NCBI GenBank assembly: GCA_013036995.1
Contig: JAAOXG010000019.1
Location: forward strand, 62,001-126,000
Reading direction: 5' to 3'
DNA from: Lacrimispora defluvii
GTDB taxonomy: Bacteria > Bacillota > Clostridia > Lachnospirales > Lachnospiraceae
Length of the DNA: 64,000 bases
Under the pieces are notes generated by a model. The model did not search any database, was not told where the DNA came from, and was given only the letters and a program-made list of their open reading frames with translations. Of this stretch, positions 40,616 to 47,796 are shown piece after piece. The translations under genes were made by a program, and so were the position numbers. Position 1 is the first letter of the stretch, and each line of letters begins with the position of its first letter.

Positions 40616-41157
40616 TAGTCTGTCGCTCCTCTCAATACTCCGGTGAATAGAGTGCCGCCTGCTGCCATTTCCTCAATCTTGTGCACAAGCTCGCAGGCCT
40701 GAGTCTTTTCAAGGTCAATCTTTATAACTGGGGCAGCAGCAGAGGCGCCCGCACTTATTCCGGCGGTAGCGGCAGCAGGTTCGAGATTAAGATCCGGAAC
40801 CTGAACAACCGCAGCTTTGTGATATATTTCCATAACTCGCTCGATAAATTCCGGCGTTCCGTATACTTCAATCTCTATCCCCAGAACTCCTGCGAGTTGT
40901 ATTTCTCCTCGCATACCGCTGGAGACTTCGCAGCCGTAAACTCTTATAAGCTGGCAATACCTGAGGAGCTGGAGACCGGCCTTGAGTCCTTTCATTCGTT
41001 CACGCTTGTTTGTGTCGTCTATAAACTGGGTAAAATATACATGTGGAGCGATTGGCAGCAGGCCTTCGTTCATAGCCTCCAGACAATACTCCTGCGCTTT
41101 TATGATATTTTTCTCGTAATCACCGCGGCACTGTGAGCATATATAAGTCATTTTCAT
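40615..41157 (-). CDS. DUF4406/DUF7768-like (nucleoside deoxyribosyltransferase-like) protein
   Basis: About 180 residues. The pattern YICSQCRGDYEKNIIKAQEYC ... PIAPHVYFTQFIDD ... RVYGCEVSSGMRGEIQLA matches small phage proteins with the nucleoside 2-deoxyribosyltransferase-like fold, possibly acting on nucleotides. The C-terminal half is Ala/Gly-rich linker plus a short helix. ATG 41157 has AAGGAGG; the upstream part of the longer frame is shadow. Confidence 0.72.
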   Translation of the reverse strand: MKMTYICSQCRGDYEKNIIKAQEYCLEAMNEGLLPIAPHVYFTQFIDDTNKRERMKGLKAGLQLLRYCQLIRVYGCEVSSGMRGEIQLAGVLGIEIEVYGTPEFIERVMEIYHKAAVVQVPDLNLEPAAATAGISAGASAAAPVIKIDLEKTQACELVHKIEEMAAGGTLFTGVLRGATD

Positions 41158-41168
41158 GGCGTACCTCC

Positions 41169-41737
41169 TTAAATTACTTTTATAATCTGGCGACTGCTGC
41201 CGGGCTGCCATATAAACCACGAGTAGCTTGTGGCGTCTGTACCGTGTCCGGTAAAGCTCGGCCGCTTATGTAGGGTGTAGAGTCCCGCAAGCTGGTGAGC
41301 GTCCTCCTGCCAGAACTCGAAGCGCTGATCGCTTTCCATGAAGGCGGTCCTCAGTAAAAACATGAGGCAGCCGTCTGGCTTTAATAGCGAGAGGCTTTTC
41401 TTGACAAATTCCATAGCCAGCCCGAATGGCGGGTTGCCGATTATGAGGTCGTACTTTTTCTCTAGTTTCATGCTCAAATAGTCGTCAATAATCACATTGA
41501 CGTCTAGATCTTTGAGTCCTTCGGCCTCCTCTGGCCTTATTTCCACCGCGTCGATCTTAAAATTTCCGTGTTTCTGTAATACTTTGATAATGTTGCCGCT
41601 GCCTGCTCCGGGTTCTAATACTTCGTAATACCCCCCCCCCGCAGAGGGAATGCGTCGAGTATTGCCTCGATCGCTGGTATTGGAGTAGGGTAGAAGTCGT
41701 GCGGCGCTCTTTTGGTTCCTCTGTTTGTTGCGCTCAT
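41169..41737 (-). pseudogene. DNA adenine methyltransferase, out of frame at a G10 tract
   Basis: ATG 41737 with AAAGGAGG reads MSATNRGTKRAPHDFYPTP and so on to a G10 run (plus-strand C10 at 41631-41640). There the frame shifts to an early TAG. One more G restores a 189-residue protein with EPGAGSGN (SAM motif), IIGNPPFGLAMEF (catalytic NPPF) and TSYSWFIW at the end. It is either a phase-variable OFF state or a sequence error in a homopolymer. The product belongs to the small phage N6-adenine methylases. Confidence 0.75.
41631..41640 (-). repeat. G10 homopolymer inside the methylase gene
   Basis: Ten consecutive C on the plus strand (G10 in the coding strand), after codon 32. Eight or eleven G would be in frame. 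Confidence 0.85.
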
Positions 41738-42225
41738 TTGTCTGCCTCCTTTTATCGTTCGATCTCGTCAGCTACAACAAACACGGCGCTATTTTTGTAA
41801 AGCTGCCATACGGTAACACTTTAGGAGTAAAGCCGGGCGAGTTTGAATTTGTAAAAGCACCGGAGCCACTTCTCAAACAGTGGAAAAAATTAGAGAAAAA
41901 GGAATACGAAAAAATCGGAAAAAGAATACTCAAAGCGCTGGAAATTAGAAAAATGACGCAGAGAGAGCTTGCAGAGAAAACCGGAATAACAGAAGCGACA
42001 ATTTCAAGATACGCACAATCAAAAAGAGTGCCAAAGGGGCCGGAAATTATAAAAATTGCAAACTCACTAAATTGCACAACGGACTTTATTCTGGGAGTAG
42101 CCAGCCTCGTATTCCCCGGGTGGGAGAGTTATCGAAAACATTCCCTTGATTTCTTTCGTTGTCTTGATTATTACTTCGCTCAATATTTCCTCCTTATCTG
42201 CTGCGCCAGCTCTGACCCTCCATGA
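41725..42225 (+). CDS. opposite-strand XRE-type HTH ORF (possibly truncated)
   Basis: The only rightward ORF in the early region. Residues about 77-132 are a clear HTH (KMTQRELAEKTGITEATISRY, PEIIKIANSLNCTTDFILG). It starts at a weak TTG; the only in-frame ATG is at 41954. The segment before it (LPYGNTLGVKPGEFEFVKA) has no good start, and the C-terminus after ILG is antisense shadow. It may be a repressor fragment inserted in another gene. Base use is more AT-rich than its neighbours. Confidence 0.5.
   Translation: MLRSFVCLLLSFDLVSYNKHGAIFVKLPYGNTLGVKPGEFEFVKAPEPLLKQWKKLEKKEYEKIGKRILKALEIRKMTQRELAEKTGITEATISRYAQSKRVPKGPEIIKIANSLNCTTDFILGVASLVFPGWESYRKHSLDFFRCLDYYFAQYFLLICCASSDPP
41752..41820 (-). 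pseudogene. possible C-terminal remnant of the same disrupted gene
   Basis: The minus-strand frame ending TAA 41752 reads SVTVWQLYKNSAVFVVADEI then ER, just before the methylase ribosome site. It has the look of a real C-terminus but no start. Together with 42067-42183 it suggests one gene split by the HTH segment. Confidence 0.3.
42067..42183 (-). pseudogene. N-terminal remnant of a disrupted early gene
   Basis: TTG 42183 with AAGGAGG eight bases upstream, 11 bp after the DnaC-like gene. Reads MSEVIIKTTKEIKGMFSITL then PPGEYEAGYS, a natural-looking N-terminus, before running into the antisense of the HTH ORF and stopping at 42067. Confidence 0.45.
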
Positions 42226-43099
42226 CGAGAGCCTCGCACATTTCTCGCAGCCGGTCCACGGTTGCCCTTGCTGTCATGTCGTCGCCACTCTGAGGAGTGA
42301 GGCGGCGCTCCAGTTCGGTGTCTGTATAGTTGCTTGTCACGATTGTGGGCTTGTAACCCTCGTACCGTGAGTTTATGATCGCGTAGATCTTCGAGACGCC
42401 CCAGTCTGTCGGCGGTTCTTTTCCCATGTCGTCAATAATGAGGAGCGGTACCGTTTCGTAAATTCTCAGGATCTCGCCCTCAGAGATTTCTCGCTTGTCG
42501 TATGTTGATTTTATTCGGGCCAGCATGTCGATCATCGTCATGCAAATAACTGGACGTCCTTTTTGTATCAAATTGTTAGCAATAGCAGCAGCTAGGTGAG
42601 TCTTGCCGACGCCTATGTCTCCCAGAATAAAAAGCCCGTTTTTCTTTTGGTCCATATTCTCGAAGTTTTGAGCGTATCGCACGGCCGCCGCCTTTGCTTT
42701 TTCTGTCTTTTCGTCTGGTGTCAGATAATTCTCAAATGTTCGCTCTAAAAAGCGCCCCCTCATTCCCGAGTCACATCTGAGACGTGAGACTCTTTGCCTC
42801 AGTTCGTCCTCGGCTTTTCGTTCTGCCTCTTTTTTTCTCTCGATCTCAGCCGTCTCTCTTTCTTTGACAGCTCCCTCGCAGTCACAAGGGATAGCAGCAG
42901 GAACCCAGAAGATCCGAAGGTTTAAAGTGTTGAGCTCTTTGCCTCTGTGGTACCGCAGCTTTCCGCAATGCGGGCATTGTACTGGCTCAGGTGGTGGCTC
43001 AGGCCATTCTCTTGACTCGTTGCTATATACCCAGCCGTCACTCTGCGTTTGTGAAGCCGGTGAGCTGATAGCGTGATCCGCTTTGCTGATTTTCTCCAT
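42194..43099 (-). CDS. DnaC-like helicase loader (AAA+ ATPase)
   Basis: About 301 residues. An N-terminal zinc-binding region (CPHCGKLRYHRG ... IPCDCEG) is followed by the AAA+ core with Walker A GDIGVGKTH (about 160), Walker B LLIIDDMG, sensor segment PTIVTSNYTD and the Arg-finger region. Loads the host or phage replicative helicase at the origin set by the adjacent initiator. ATG 43099 has AGGAGG. Overlaps the initiator gene by 62 bp. Confidence 0.88.
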   Translation of the reverse strand: MEKISKADHAISSPASQTQSDGWVYSNESREWPEPPPEPVQCPHCGKLRYHRGKELNTLNLRIFWVPAAIPCDCEGAVKERETAEIERKKEAERKAEDELRQRVSRLRCDSGMRGRFLERTFENYLTPDEKTEKAKAAAVRYAQNFENMDQKKNGLFILGDIGVGKTHLAAAIANNLIQKGRPVICMTMIDMLARIKSTYDKREISEGEILRIYETVPLLIIDDMGKEPPTDWGVSKIYAIINSRYEGYKPTIVTSNYTDTELERRLTPQSGDDMTARATVDRLREMCEALVMEGQSWRSR

Positions 43100-43907
43100 T
43101 GTCCGGGCCTCCTTTGTTGTCATATTTGCCTTCCAGTACCTTGCACATGTTCGTCGCTTTGATTATCCAATCAAAGTCAGCGCTCCAGTTACGATCGTTG
43201 TCGCCTTTCATAAAGCCGCTGGCCTCTGTTTTCCTGAATAGTGTCTCGAATGTCTGAAGGTCTGGGTACGTCTTAAATCTTGCAGCCACGGCCTTGCGTC
43301 TGGCTCCGTCAATTTTCTGGATCTTCGGGAAACTCTGACAGATCTCGTTGTATAGCTGCATAATTCTCACATACGGGGTAGGATCTGCCTTTTCTGCTGA
43401 GGCTGGTGCTGGTTCGTGCTCTGGAGGAGCACTTAAAGGATCTTTTATATCTCTACTCTTATCTACTCTAGTCTTGTCTACTCTGCCGACGGTTGTTTGT
43501 CGGTCGTCCGGTGGTCGTCCTCCGGTCGAATTAGCGGCCGCTTTTGCGGCTGCGCGGCGTTGTCTGGATCTGTTTTTCTCCTTTTCCCTCTCTTGGATTA
43601 GGGTGCCTGCGTACTCCTCCCAGTCATGGATCTGGAGGACTGTCTGATCCTCCTCTGATTGGTCCAGCAATCCCGCAGAAATAAAGGCTTGCAGCAGTTC
43701 GTCGGCGTCGCCGTTCCATTGCGCTGCGCGTGCTATATTCCGGGCGCTTATGTCTGTTACGTCTCCGTTTGGGGCGTTGTCGAGAGCCCAGAGCCAGAAC
43801 GAAGTCAGGAGCCCGATCATGTAGGGCGGTTCCACTTTGAGAGCGTCTGCCGCGTCTAAAATTTTTCTATGTTCTCTGATTGATTGGTAAATTTTCAACC
43901 ATGCCAC
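43038..43907 (-). CDS. DnaD-like replication initiator/organizer
   Basis: A 289-residue protein. N-terminal winged-helix domain (MAWLKIYQSIREHRKILDAA, NIARAAQWNGDADELLQAF), then a charged linker (about 115-170) and a C-terminal helical domain with PYVRIMQLYNEICQSFPKI typical of phage DnaD/replisome organizers. GTG start. The linker-coding DNA contains four iterons with 11-bp period (43491-43531), like the origin inside lambda O. Forms a pair with the DnaC-like loader downstream. Confidence 0.82.
   Translation of the reverse strand: MAWLKIYQSIREHRKILDAADALKVEPPYMIGLLTSFWLWALDNAPNGDVTDISARNIARAAQWNGDADELLQAFISAGLLDQSEEDQTVLQIHDWEEYAGTLIQEREKEKNRSRQRRAAAKAAANSTGGRPPDDRQTTVGRVDKTRVDKSRDIKDPLSAPPEHEPAPASAEKADPTPYVRIMQLYNEICQSFPKIQKIDGARRKAVAARFKTYPDLQTFETLFRKTEASGFMKGDNDRNWSADFDWIIKATNMCKVLEGKYDNKGGPDNGENQQSGSRYQLTGFTNAE
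43491..43531. repeat. iteron cluster 1 inside the initiator gene (origin candidate)
   Basis: GGTTGTTT, GGTCGTCC, GGTCGTCC and GGTCGAAT begin at 43491, 43502, 43513 and 43524, exactly 11 bp apart. Three CTACTCT motifs lie just beside it (43453, 43463, 43478). Initiator genes of lambdoid and SPP1-type phages carry origin iterons inside the coding sequence; this looks the same. Confidence 0.8.
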
Positions 43908-43929
43908 GGCTTTTCCTCCTTCCTTTTTT

Positions 43930-44004
43930 GGTCGTCCTTTTTCTTGGCGTGTTGTGTTGCTTTGGTCGTTTTCTGGTCGTCCGGTGGTCGTCCTTCGGTC
44001 GTCC
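43930..44004. repeat. iteron cluster 2 between ssb and the initiator gene
   Basis: One GGTCGTCC at 43930, then GGTCGTTT, GGTCGTCC, GGTCGTCC and GGTCGTCC at 43964, 43975, 43986 and 43997, each 11 bp apart. It is the intergenic gap upstream of the initiator start, so it may serve as origin and/or operator for autoregulation. Confidence 0.8.
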
Positions 44005-44017
44005 AGAAGGTCACATA

Positions 44018-44443
44018 TCAGTCAAACGGGAGTTGTTCGTCAACGCCCTCCGGTATGTTCATAAAGCCGTCGCTGTCAGAAGGGCCCGTCGGTGGTGCTT
44101 GTCTGTTTCCGTTCTGGCTGCCTTTGCTTTCTGCAAATTCCTGCTCCTCCACAACAACGTCGGTAGTGTATACCTTGCGGCCGTCCTTGTCGGTGTAGCT
44201 GCCAGTCTGGATCCGTCCGGTTATGACGATCTTTGTGCCCTGATGTAGATACTTCTCGGCAAATTCTCCATTGTTGCGAAAAGCTACGCACTGAATAAAA
44301 TCAGCACTTTGCTCGTTGCTGTCTTTTCTGCCTCTGCGGTCAACCGCGAGAGTGTAGCGAGCTATTGCCATTGGCTCGGAGCCCTGAGAGTAGCGGACCT
44401 CTGGATCTCTGGTAAGTCGGCCCATTAAAATGACTTTGTTCAC
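44018..44443 (-). CDS. ssb: single-stranded DNA-binding protein
   Basis: A 141-residue OB-fold SSB: NKVILMGRLTRDPEVRYSQG at the start, DFIQCVAFRNNGEFAEKYLHQG and IVITGRIQTGSYTDKDG, and the C-terminal acidic/aromatic tip ending EQLPFD that recruits partner proteins. GTG start with CGGAGG. Four-base overlap with erf upstream, so the pair is coupled. Confidence 0.95.
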   Translation of the reverse strand: MNKVILMGRLTRDPEVRYSQGSEPMAIARYTLAVDRRGRKDSNEQSADFIQCVAFRNNGEFAEKYLHQGTKIVITGRIQTGSYTDKDGRKVYTTDVVVEEQEFAESKGSQNGNRQAPPTGPSDSDGFMNIPEGVDEQLPFD

Positions 44444-45246
44444 TGTTTATTTCCTCCGTTTCTCAATTCTCTGGCCGTGTCGTCCATTCTCTTGCAAATG
44501 TCGTCATATTCTGGCCGTGTTAGTTCTGTTGGGTTCTTGTGGTACAGGTAATTGATCCGGCCGTCTGCTTGTTCTCGTGAGAGTCCAGCGTCCTGAGCTT
44601 TTCGGTACATTCTTTCGAGCTGAGCGCTTGACAGTGGTTTCTCGGCTCCGTTCTGGCCGTTTTGAGCCGGTTTCTGGTTCTGGCCTTTCTGTTGGTCGCC
44701 TGAGTTATTTCTGACTGGCTGTGAGGCTGTTTGAGCGCTTGGCTTGCCTTTCATATCTGGATCAGTGTCGCCCATGTCAATGCTGAATTTTTCAAAAAGA
44801 TAATATTTTATTGCATAGGTCCACGCGCTGCCTTTTGCCTTTGCAGGATCGTCGTTCCATGCGATTGCATGAGTCTGAGCCTCGTCGGTGTCGTCCTCGT
44901 TGTCTGCATTGGTCCAGCGGATTGTCAGATCTGACTCATAAAGGAACATAGCCCCGCCGTGCTGCATGTTTATGGTTTTGATCTGGGCGTTTTCTTCCTG
45001 AATAACGTCGAAGTTTACGCCGAGTTCGTTCATCGTTGGAGTAATAGCTCGCCATACGTCGTCAATCTTGGCGAATTTGTATGGAACCTCCTCACTGTGT
45101 TGGCCTTTTTCTATTCTTGGGATCTGGCGCCGCAGTTCGATAAATTTCTCCTGCAGGCTCATTACCTCGATCGGTTTGTCCCGCCGCGTCTGAAATGAGG
45201 CAACCGGAGAGCCCGCCTGGTTTTCTGTCTGTCTTTCTTCTGACAT
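44440..45246 (-). CDS. Erf-family recombinase (single-strand annealing)
   Basis: About 268 residues. ERF superfamily core: KFAKIDDVWRAITPTMNELG, LTIRWTNADNEDDTDEAQ, KGSAWTYAIKYYLFEKFSID. A Gln/Asn-rich linker follows, then a C-terminal helical segment (LSSAQLERMYRKAQDAGLSR). Anneals ssDNA in phage recombination together with ssb. ATG 45246 has AAGGAGG; the VR2 hairpin lies just upstream. Confidence 0.88.
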   Translation of the reverse strand: MSEERQTENQAGSPVASFQTRRDKPIEVMSLQEKFIELRRQIPRIEKGQHSEEVPYKFAKIDDVWRAITPTMNELGVNFDVIQEENAQIKTINMQHGGAMFLYESDLTIRWTNADNEDDTDEAQTHAIAWNDDPAKAKGSAWTYAIKYYLFEKFSIDMGDTDPDMKGKPSAQTASQPVRNNSGDQQKGQNQKPAQNGQNGAEKPLSSAQLERMYRKAQDAGLSREQADGRINYLYHKNPTELTRPEYDDICKRMDDTARELRNGGNKQ

Positions 45247-45264
45247 GTTGTTTCTCCTCCTTAT

Positions 45265-45283
45265 GCCGCCGCACAATGGCGGC
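45265..45283. repeat. DGR-type hairpin downstream of VR2
   Basis: GCCGCC (45265-45270), seven-base loop, GGCGGC (45278-45283), 25 bp after the coding 3' end of VR2. It occupies the same relative position as the hairpin after VR1. Confidence 0.65.
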
Positions 45284-45295
45284 GGGATTGATGAT

Positions 45296-45925
45296 TTACT
45301 GAATTACGAAGCAGACCGGGACGTACAACTCGATGCTAGCGCTCCAGATGCCCGAGGTCCCGTAGTTGTTGACGTACACGCAGGAGGTAGAGCTGCCACC
45401 CCTCACGGAAGCCAGCCAGTACCAATCAGGAGTCCCGCCTTTTTTGTCGCATTTGATACGGTTGCGGCGGTCTTTGTAGTATTCGATCTGGCTGTATGTG
45501 TCGTCGTCTGAATAGTCGCAGTCTCCGAACATTTCCGACTCGGTAGGTAAAAAGAGGCAGCAGAGGCAACTCTGGCCGTTTTCCTGCTTACGCTCAATCT
45601 CTGCAATGACAGCGCGAAGCTCCTCCGGTAGACTGTTGAAAATTGTCTCGTTTAAGTAGTTTTTTACATCGGATCCAGCGAAGCCTCCGGCGTTTCTGTT
45701 GTTCTCGTTGTATGGAACCTCAACCGGCAGGCAGTCCTTACTCTCGAAGCGAGCCCAGCCCGGGCCCATGTCTACGATCACAAGGTCTAGCTCCTCGCCG
45801 TCTGTCGTCTGTTCTGTGATTGTGTCGCCTACTTTCAGGCCGCTGGTGTTGTCTTTGATTTTCTGGGCCAGTTCCTCCCAGTTGATTGCTGCCTCTGTTG
45901 TTACTCTCTGCGTTAATACTGCCAT
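45296..45925 (-). CDS. DUF6273-like C-type-lectin-fold protein with DGR variable repeat (DGR target 2)
   Basis: A 209-residue protein. A short N-terminal part is followed by a DUF6273-like CLec fold (LKVGDTITEQ, ELDLVIVDMG, FAGSDVKNYLNETIFNSLPE, LFLPTESEMFGDCDYS, WYWLASVRGG, ELYVPVCFVI). The last 37 codons form VR2. No phage-attachment domain is seen, and it lies in the early region among recombination genes. This is unusual for a DGR target, which is normally a fibre. Start at ATG 45925 with AAGGAGG. Confidence 0.88.
   Translation of the reverse strand: MAVLTQRVTTEAAINWEELAQKIKDNTSGLKVGDTITEQTTDGEELDLVIVDMGPGWARFESKDCLPVEVPYNENNRNAGGFAGSDVKNYLNETIFNSLPEELRAVIAEIERKQENGQSCLCCLFLPTESEMFGDCDYSDDDTYSQIEYYKDRRNRIKCDKKGGTPDWYWLASVRGGSSTSCVYVNNYGTSGIWSASIELYVPVCFVIQ
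45308..45418 (-). repeat. DGR variable repeat 2 (VR2), remote
   Basis: 111 bp aligned without gaps to the template repeat 13783-13893 (offset 31525). All 14 mismatches lie on template adenines. The CGTCCCGGTCTG block at the coding 3' end is intact. Confidence 0.93.
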
Positions 45926-45938
45926 GATATGATCCTCC

Positions 45939-46733
45939 TTATTTTTTCTCCGCATAGAAGCGGTGGTTATTGATTGTCATTATGTAGGTCTGTGTCTCGT
46001 GCCATGTGTTCGTCGTAAGCTCCGGGTTTTTGAAATATTTGATCGGTTTCGTAGTTGCTACCATTCCGAAGTCAAAAACATAATTGACGGCCGTCAGAGA
46101 CTCGTCTGTCGGTTCTGGTCTCTTTTTGGTGTATAAATACTTGGCCGCTGCCTCAGCCGGTCGGATCCCGTCGTCCTCACATGCTTGCAAGATACACTGA
46201 CAAATTGCTATTTTACCGGCCAGCGGTTCGCCTGCTGCCTCTGCGGTGACTATCTGGGCCACTTCGTAGCGTTCGGCGTCTGTGAGAGCGAAGCGGACCT
46301 CAAAGCCTGCCTCTGCGGCCCACGACTTAGCAAGTCCCTCCATGTCGATCGGCTGCGGTTCTCCGTCCTCTGTGAGATAGGCAAAATAGAAGCCGTTCGG
46401 CTCTGTTTCGTCCTGAATTATGAGAGTAGTCTCTGGAGGCGTTTCTGGTTCCTCTGTGGCCTCTGGTGGGGCTGCTGCCGGTTTGTCATTCCTTGCGCAG
46501 GATACAAGGCCTACAACGGCGCCGATGATTAAGAGCGCAACCGCGAGCACCGCGGCCCTTGTAAGAAAAACCTTGCGGCGTCTATTGGCTTTTCGCCTTT
46601 TCCGTGCTATAATTTGTCTGTGATCTTTGAAATTACGGACGGACTCAGGCGAGAGCGCCGTCTCCTTCTTCGCGGTCACTTGGGCTGGACGTTCTGGGCG
46701 TTCAGCCCCTTTTGTTTCTTCATGTGTTTGCAT
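45939..46733 (-). CDS. SleB-like cell wall hydrolase, membrane-anchored
   Basis: About 264 residues. A cytosolic basic N-terminus is followed by one membrane helix (FLTRAAVLAVALLIIGAVVG), a Pro/Glu-rich stalk, and a C-terminal SleB/Hydrolase_2-type domain (AQIVTAEAAGEPLAGKIAIC, AAAKYLYTKKRPEPTDES). Oddly placed among replication genes. It may act in wall remodelling of the lysogen or during infection. ATG 46733 has AGGAGG 11 bases upstream. Confidence 0.78.
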   Translation of the reverse strand: MQTHEETKGAERPERPAQVTAKKETALSPESVRNFKDHRQIIARKRRKANRRRKVFLTRAAVLAVALLIIGAVVGLVSCARNDKPAAAPPEATEEPETPPETTLIIQDETEPNGFYFAYLTEDGEPQPIDMEGLAKSWAAEAGFEVRFALTDAERYEVAQIVTAEAAGEPLAGKIAICQCILQACEDDGIRPAEAAAKYLYTKKRPEPTDESLTAVNYVFDFGMVATTKPIKYFKNPELTTNTWHETQTYIMTINNHRFYAEKK

Positions 46734-46998
46734 TGGTTTGTCTGCCTCCTTTTGGCTCATAGTTTTGCAATTCGCAGAGGGCCAGCGTGAAGTCTTGGAA
46801 AGCAAGCTGTTTCACCAGATCCACAACCAGCAAAATGCGGTACCAGCCGGAGCGGTACGTCTCGGCGTTTTCTGGCTGCATTTCCTCGGCCCTTTTGAGC
46901 TTTAAGTCCGCATAGGACTCAGCTCGCTGCATTTCATTCTCTGGGACATCTTGGCCCAGCATGTCAAAAACTGCCTTGCGGCTGTATTCTTCCTTCAT
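46720..46998 (-). CDS. small hypothetical protein
   Basis: A 92-residue charged, helical protein (MKEEYSRKAVFDMLGQDVPE; ILLVVDLVKQLAFQDFTLAL). ATG 46998 has AAGGAGG. The longer frame upstream (basic Arg/Lys run) overlaps the mini-gene before it and lacks a site. Overlaps the SleB-like gene by 14 bp. Function unknown. Confidence 0.6.
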   Translation of the reverse strand: MKEEYSRKAVFDMLGQDVPENEMQRAESYADLKLKRAEEMQPENAETYRSGWYRILLVVDLVKQLAFQDFTLALCELQNYEPKGGRQTNANT

Positions 46999-47009
46999 GT
47001 GCCGCCTCC

Positions 47010-47105
47010 TTATTTCTTGTCGTCGTCTTTTCCGTTTTTTCCGTTGTAGCTGATAATAACCAGCGTTACGCAAATAATCAGGGTAATAATCACGCCATTA
47101 CTCAC
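47010..47105 (-). CDS. 31-residue membrane protein
   Basis: GTG 47105 with AAGGAGG, overlapping the exonuclease stop by eight bases. Sequence MSNGVIITLIICVTLVIISY then a charged tail ending DDDKK: a single membrane helix. Function unknown. Confidence 0.55.
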   Translation of the reverse strand: MSNGVIITLIICVTLVIISYNGKNGKDDDKK

Positions 47106-47796
47106 AAGGCTCGCCTCCTTCCCTTAGATCCGGGAGTCTGCACCCGAGCTTGTACGACTGGGGCAAGTAGGTGATCTGTTTTAATTTCCGGCCGGTTATG
47201 CCGTACTTCGGGTTGTAGCCCAGCAGGTCTATGTAATCAGCCAGATCCTCGCGCTCGGCGTCCATTGCTTTTGTCACTTCATAGAGTGCCAGAACGTCGT
47301 CGATCGCTCTGTGGCTGTTCTGGACCTTATCAGTGAGGCCGTAATGCTCGATCGCGTTCGCCAGCTTGTGCGGATATGCCGCGCGGTCCTTGTATACTGT
47401 CAGCGTGTCAAGTGCTCGCAGCTTCGGAGCCTTTGGAACCATGCCGCAGCGCTTGAACATTTCCAGAGCAAAAAGGAGATCGAACTGTATATTGTGAGCT
47501 ACCAGCAGCGCCTCGCCGTCGCTGTGGATCATGTTGCAAAATATCCTGCAGGCCTCGTTGTATGCGATCCCTTTGTCTGCCAGCATGTCGTCGGTGATGT
47601 GAGTCAGCTCGACGATCTTATCCGGTATTTTTTCACCCTCTGGCAGCTTGCAAAAAGCGTCAATTTTGAGCTCTATGCCTTTTTCAGTGACGAGAGCGGC
47701 GGCCAGTTCGATGATCTGATCCTTTTCTGGATCGAGACCGGTCGTCTCGGTATCAAAAAATATAATTTTCTTAAACCGCTTGAGTAATTCCCTCAC
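47098..47796 (-). CDS. DnaQ-like 3'-5' exonuclease
   Basis: About 232 residues of the DEDDh superfamily: IIFFDTETTGLDPEKD (Exo I with Asp and Glu), LLVAHNIQFDLLFALEMF (Exo II) and NSHRAIDDVLALYEV (Exo III with His and Asp). Start at GTG 47796, nine bases after GGAGG. Likely proofreads or trims DNA ends in recombination or replication. Overlaps the Dam-like methylase by 26 bp. Confidence 0.88.
   Translation of the reverse strand: MRELLKRFKKIIFFDTETTGLDPEKDQIIELAAALVTEKGIELKIDAFCKLPEGEKIPDKIVELTHITDDMLADKGIAYNEACRIFCNMIHSDGEALLVAHNIQFDLLFALEMFKRCGMVPKAPKLRALDTLTVYKDRAAYPHKLANAIEHYGLTDKVQNSHRAIDDVLALYEVTKAMDAEREDLADYIDLLGYNPKYGITGRKLKQITYLPQSYKLGCRLPDLREGGEPCE

Noticed and set aside
43491-44004. 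Iteron clusters as a CRISPR array.
   Set aside because: Units are 8 bp with 3-bp spacers and 11-bp period, and no cas genes are present.
45939-46733. SleB-like hydrolase as the phage endolysin.
   Set aside because: It is membrane-anchored and in the early region; the CHAP protein next to the holin is the endolysin.
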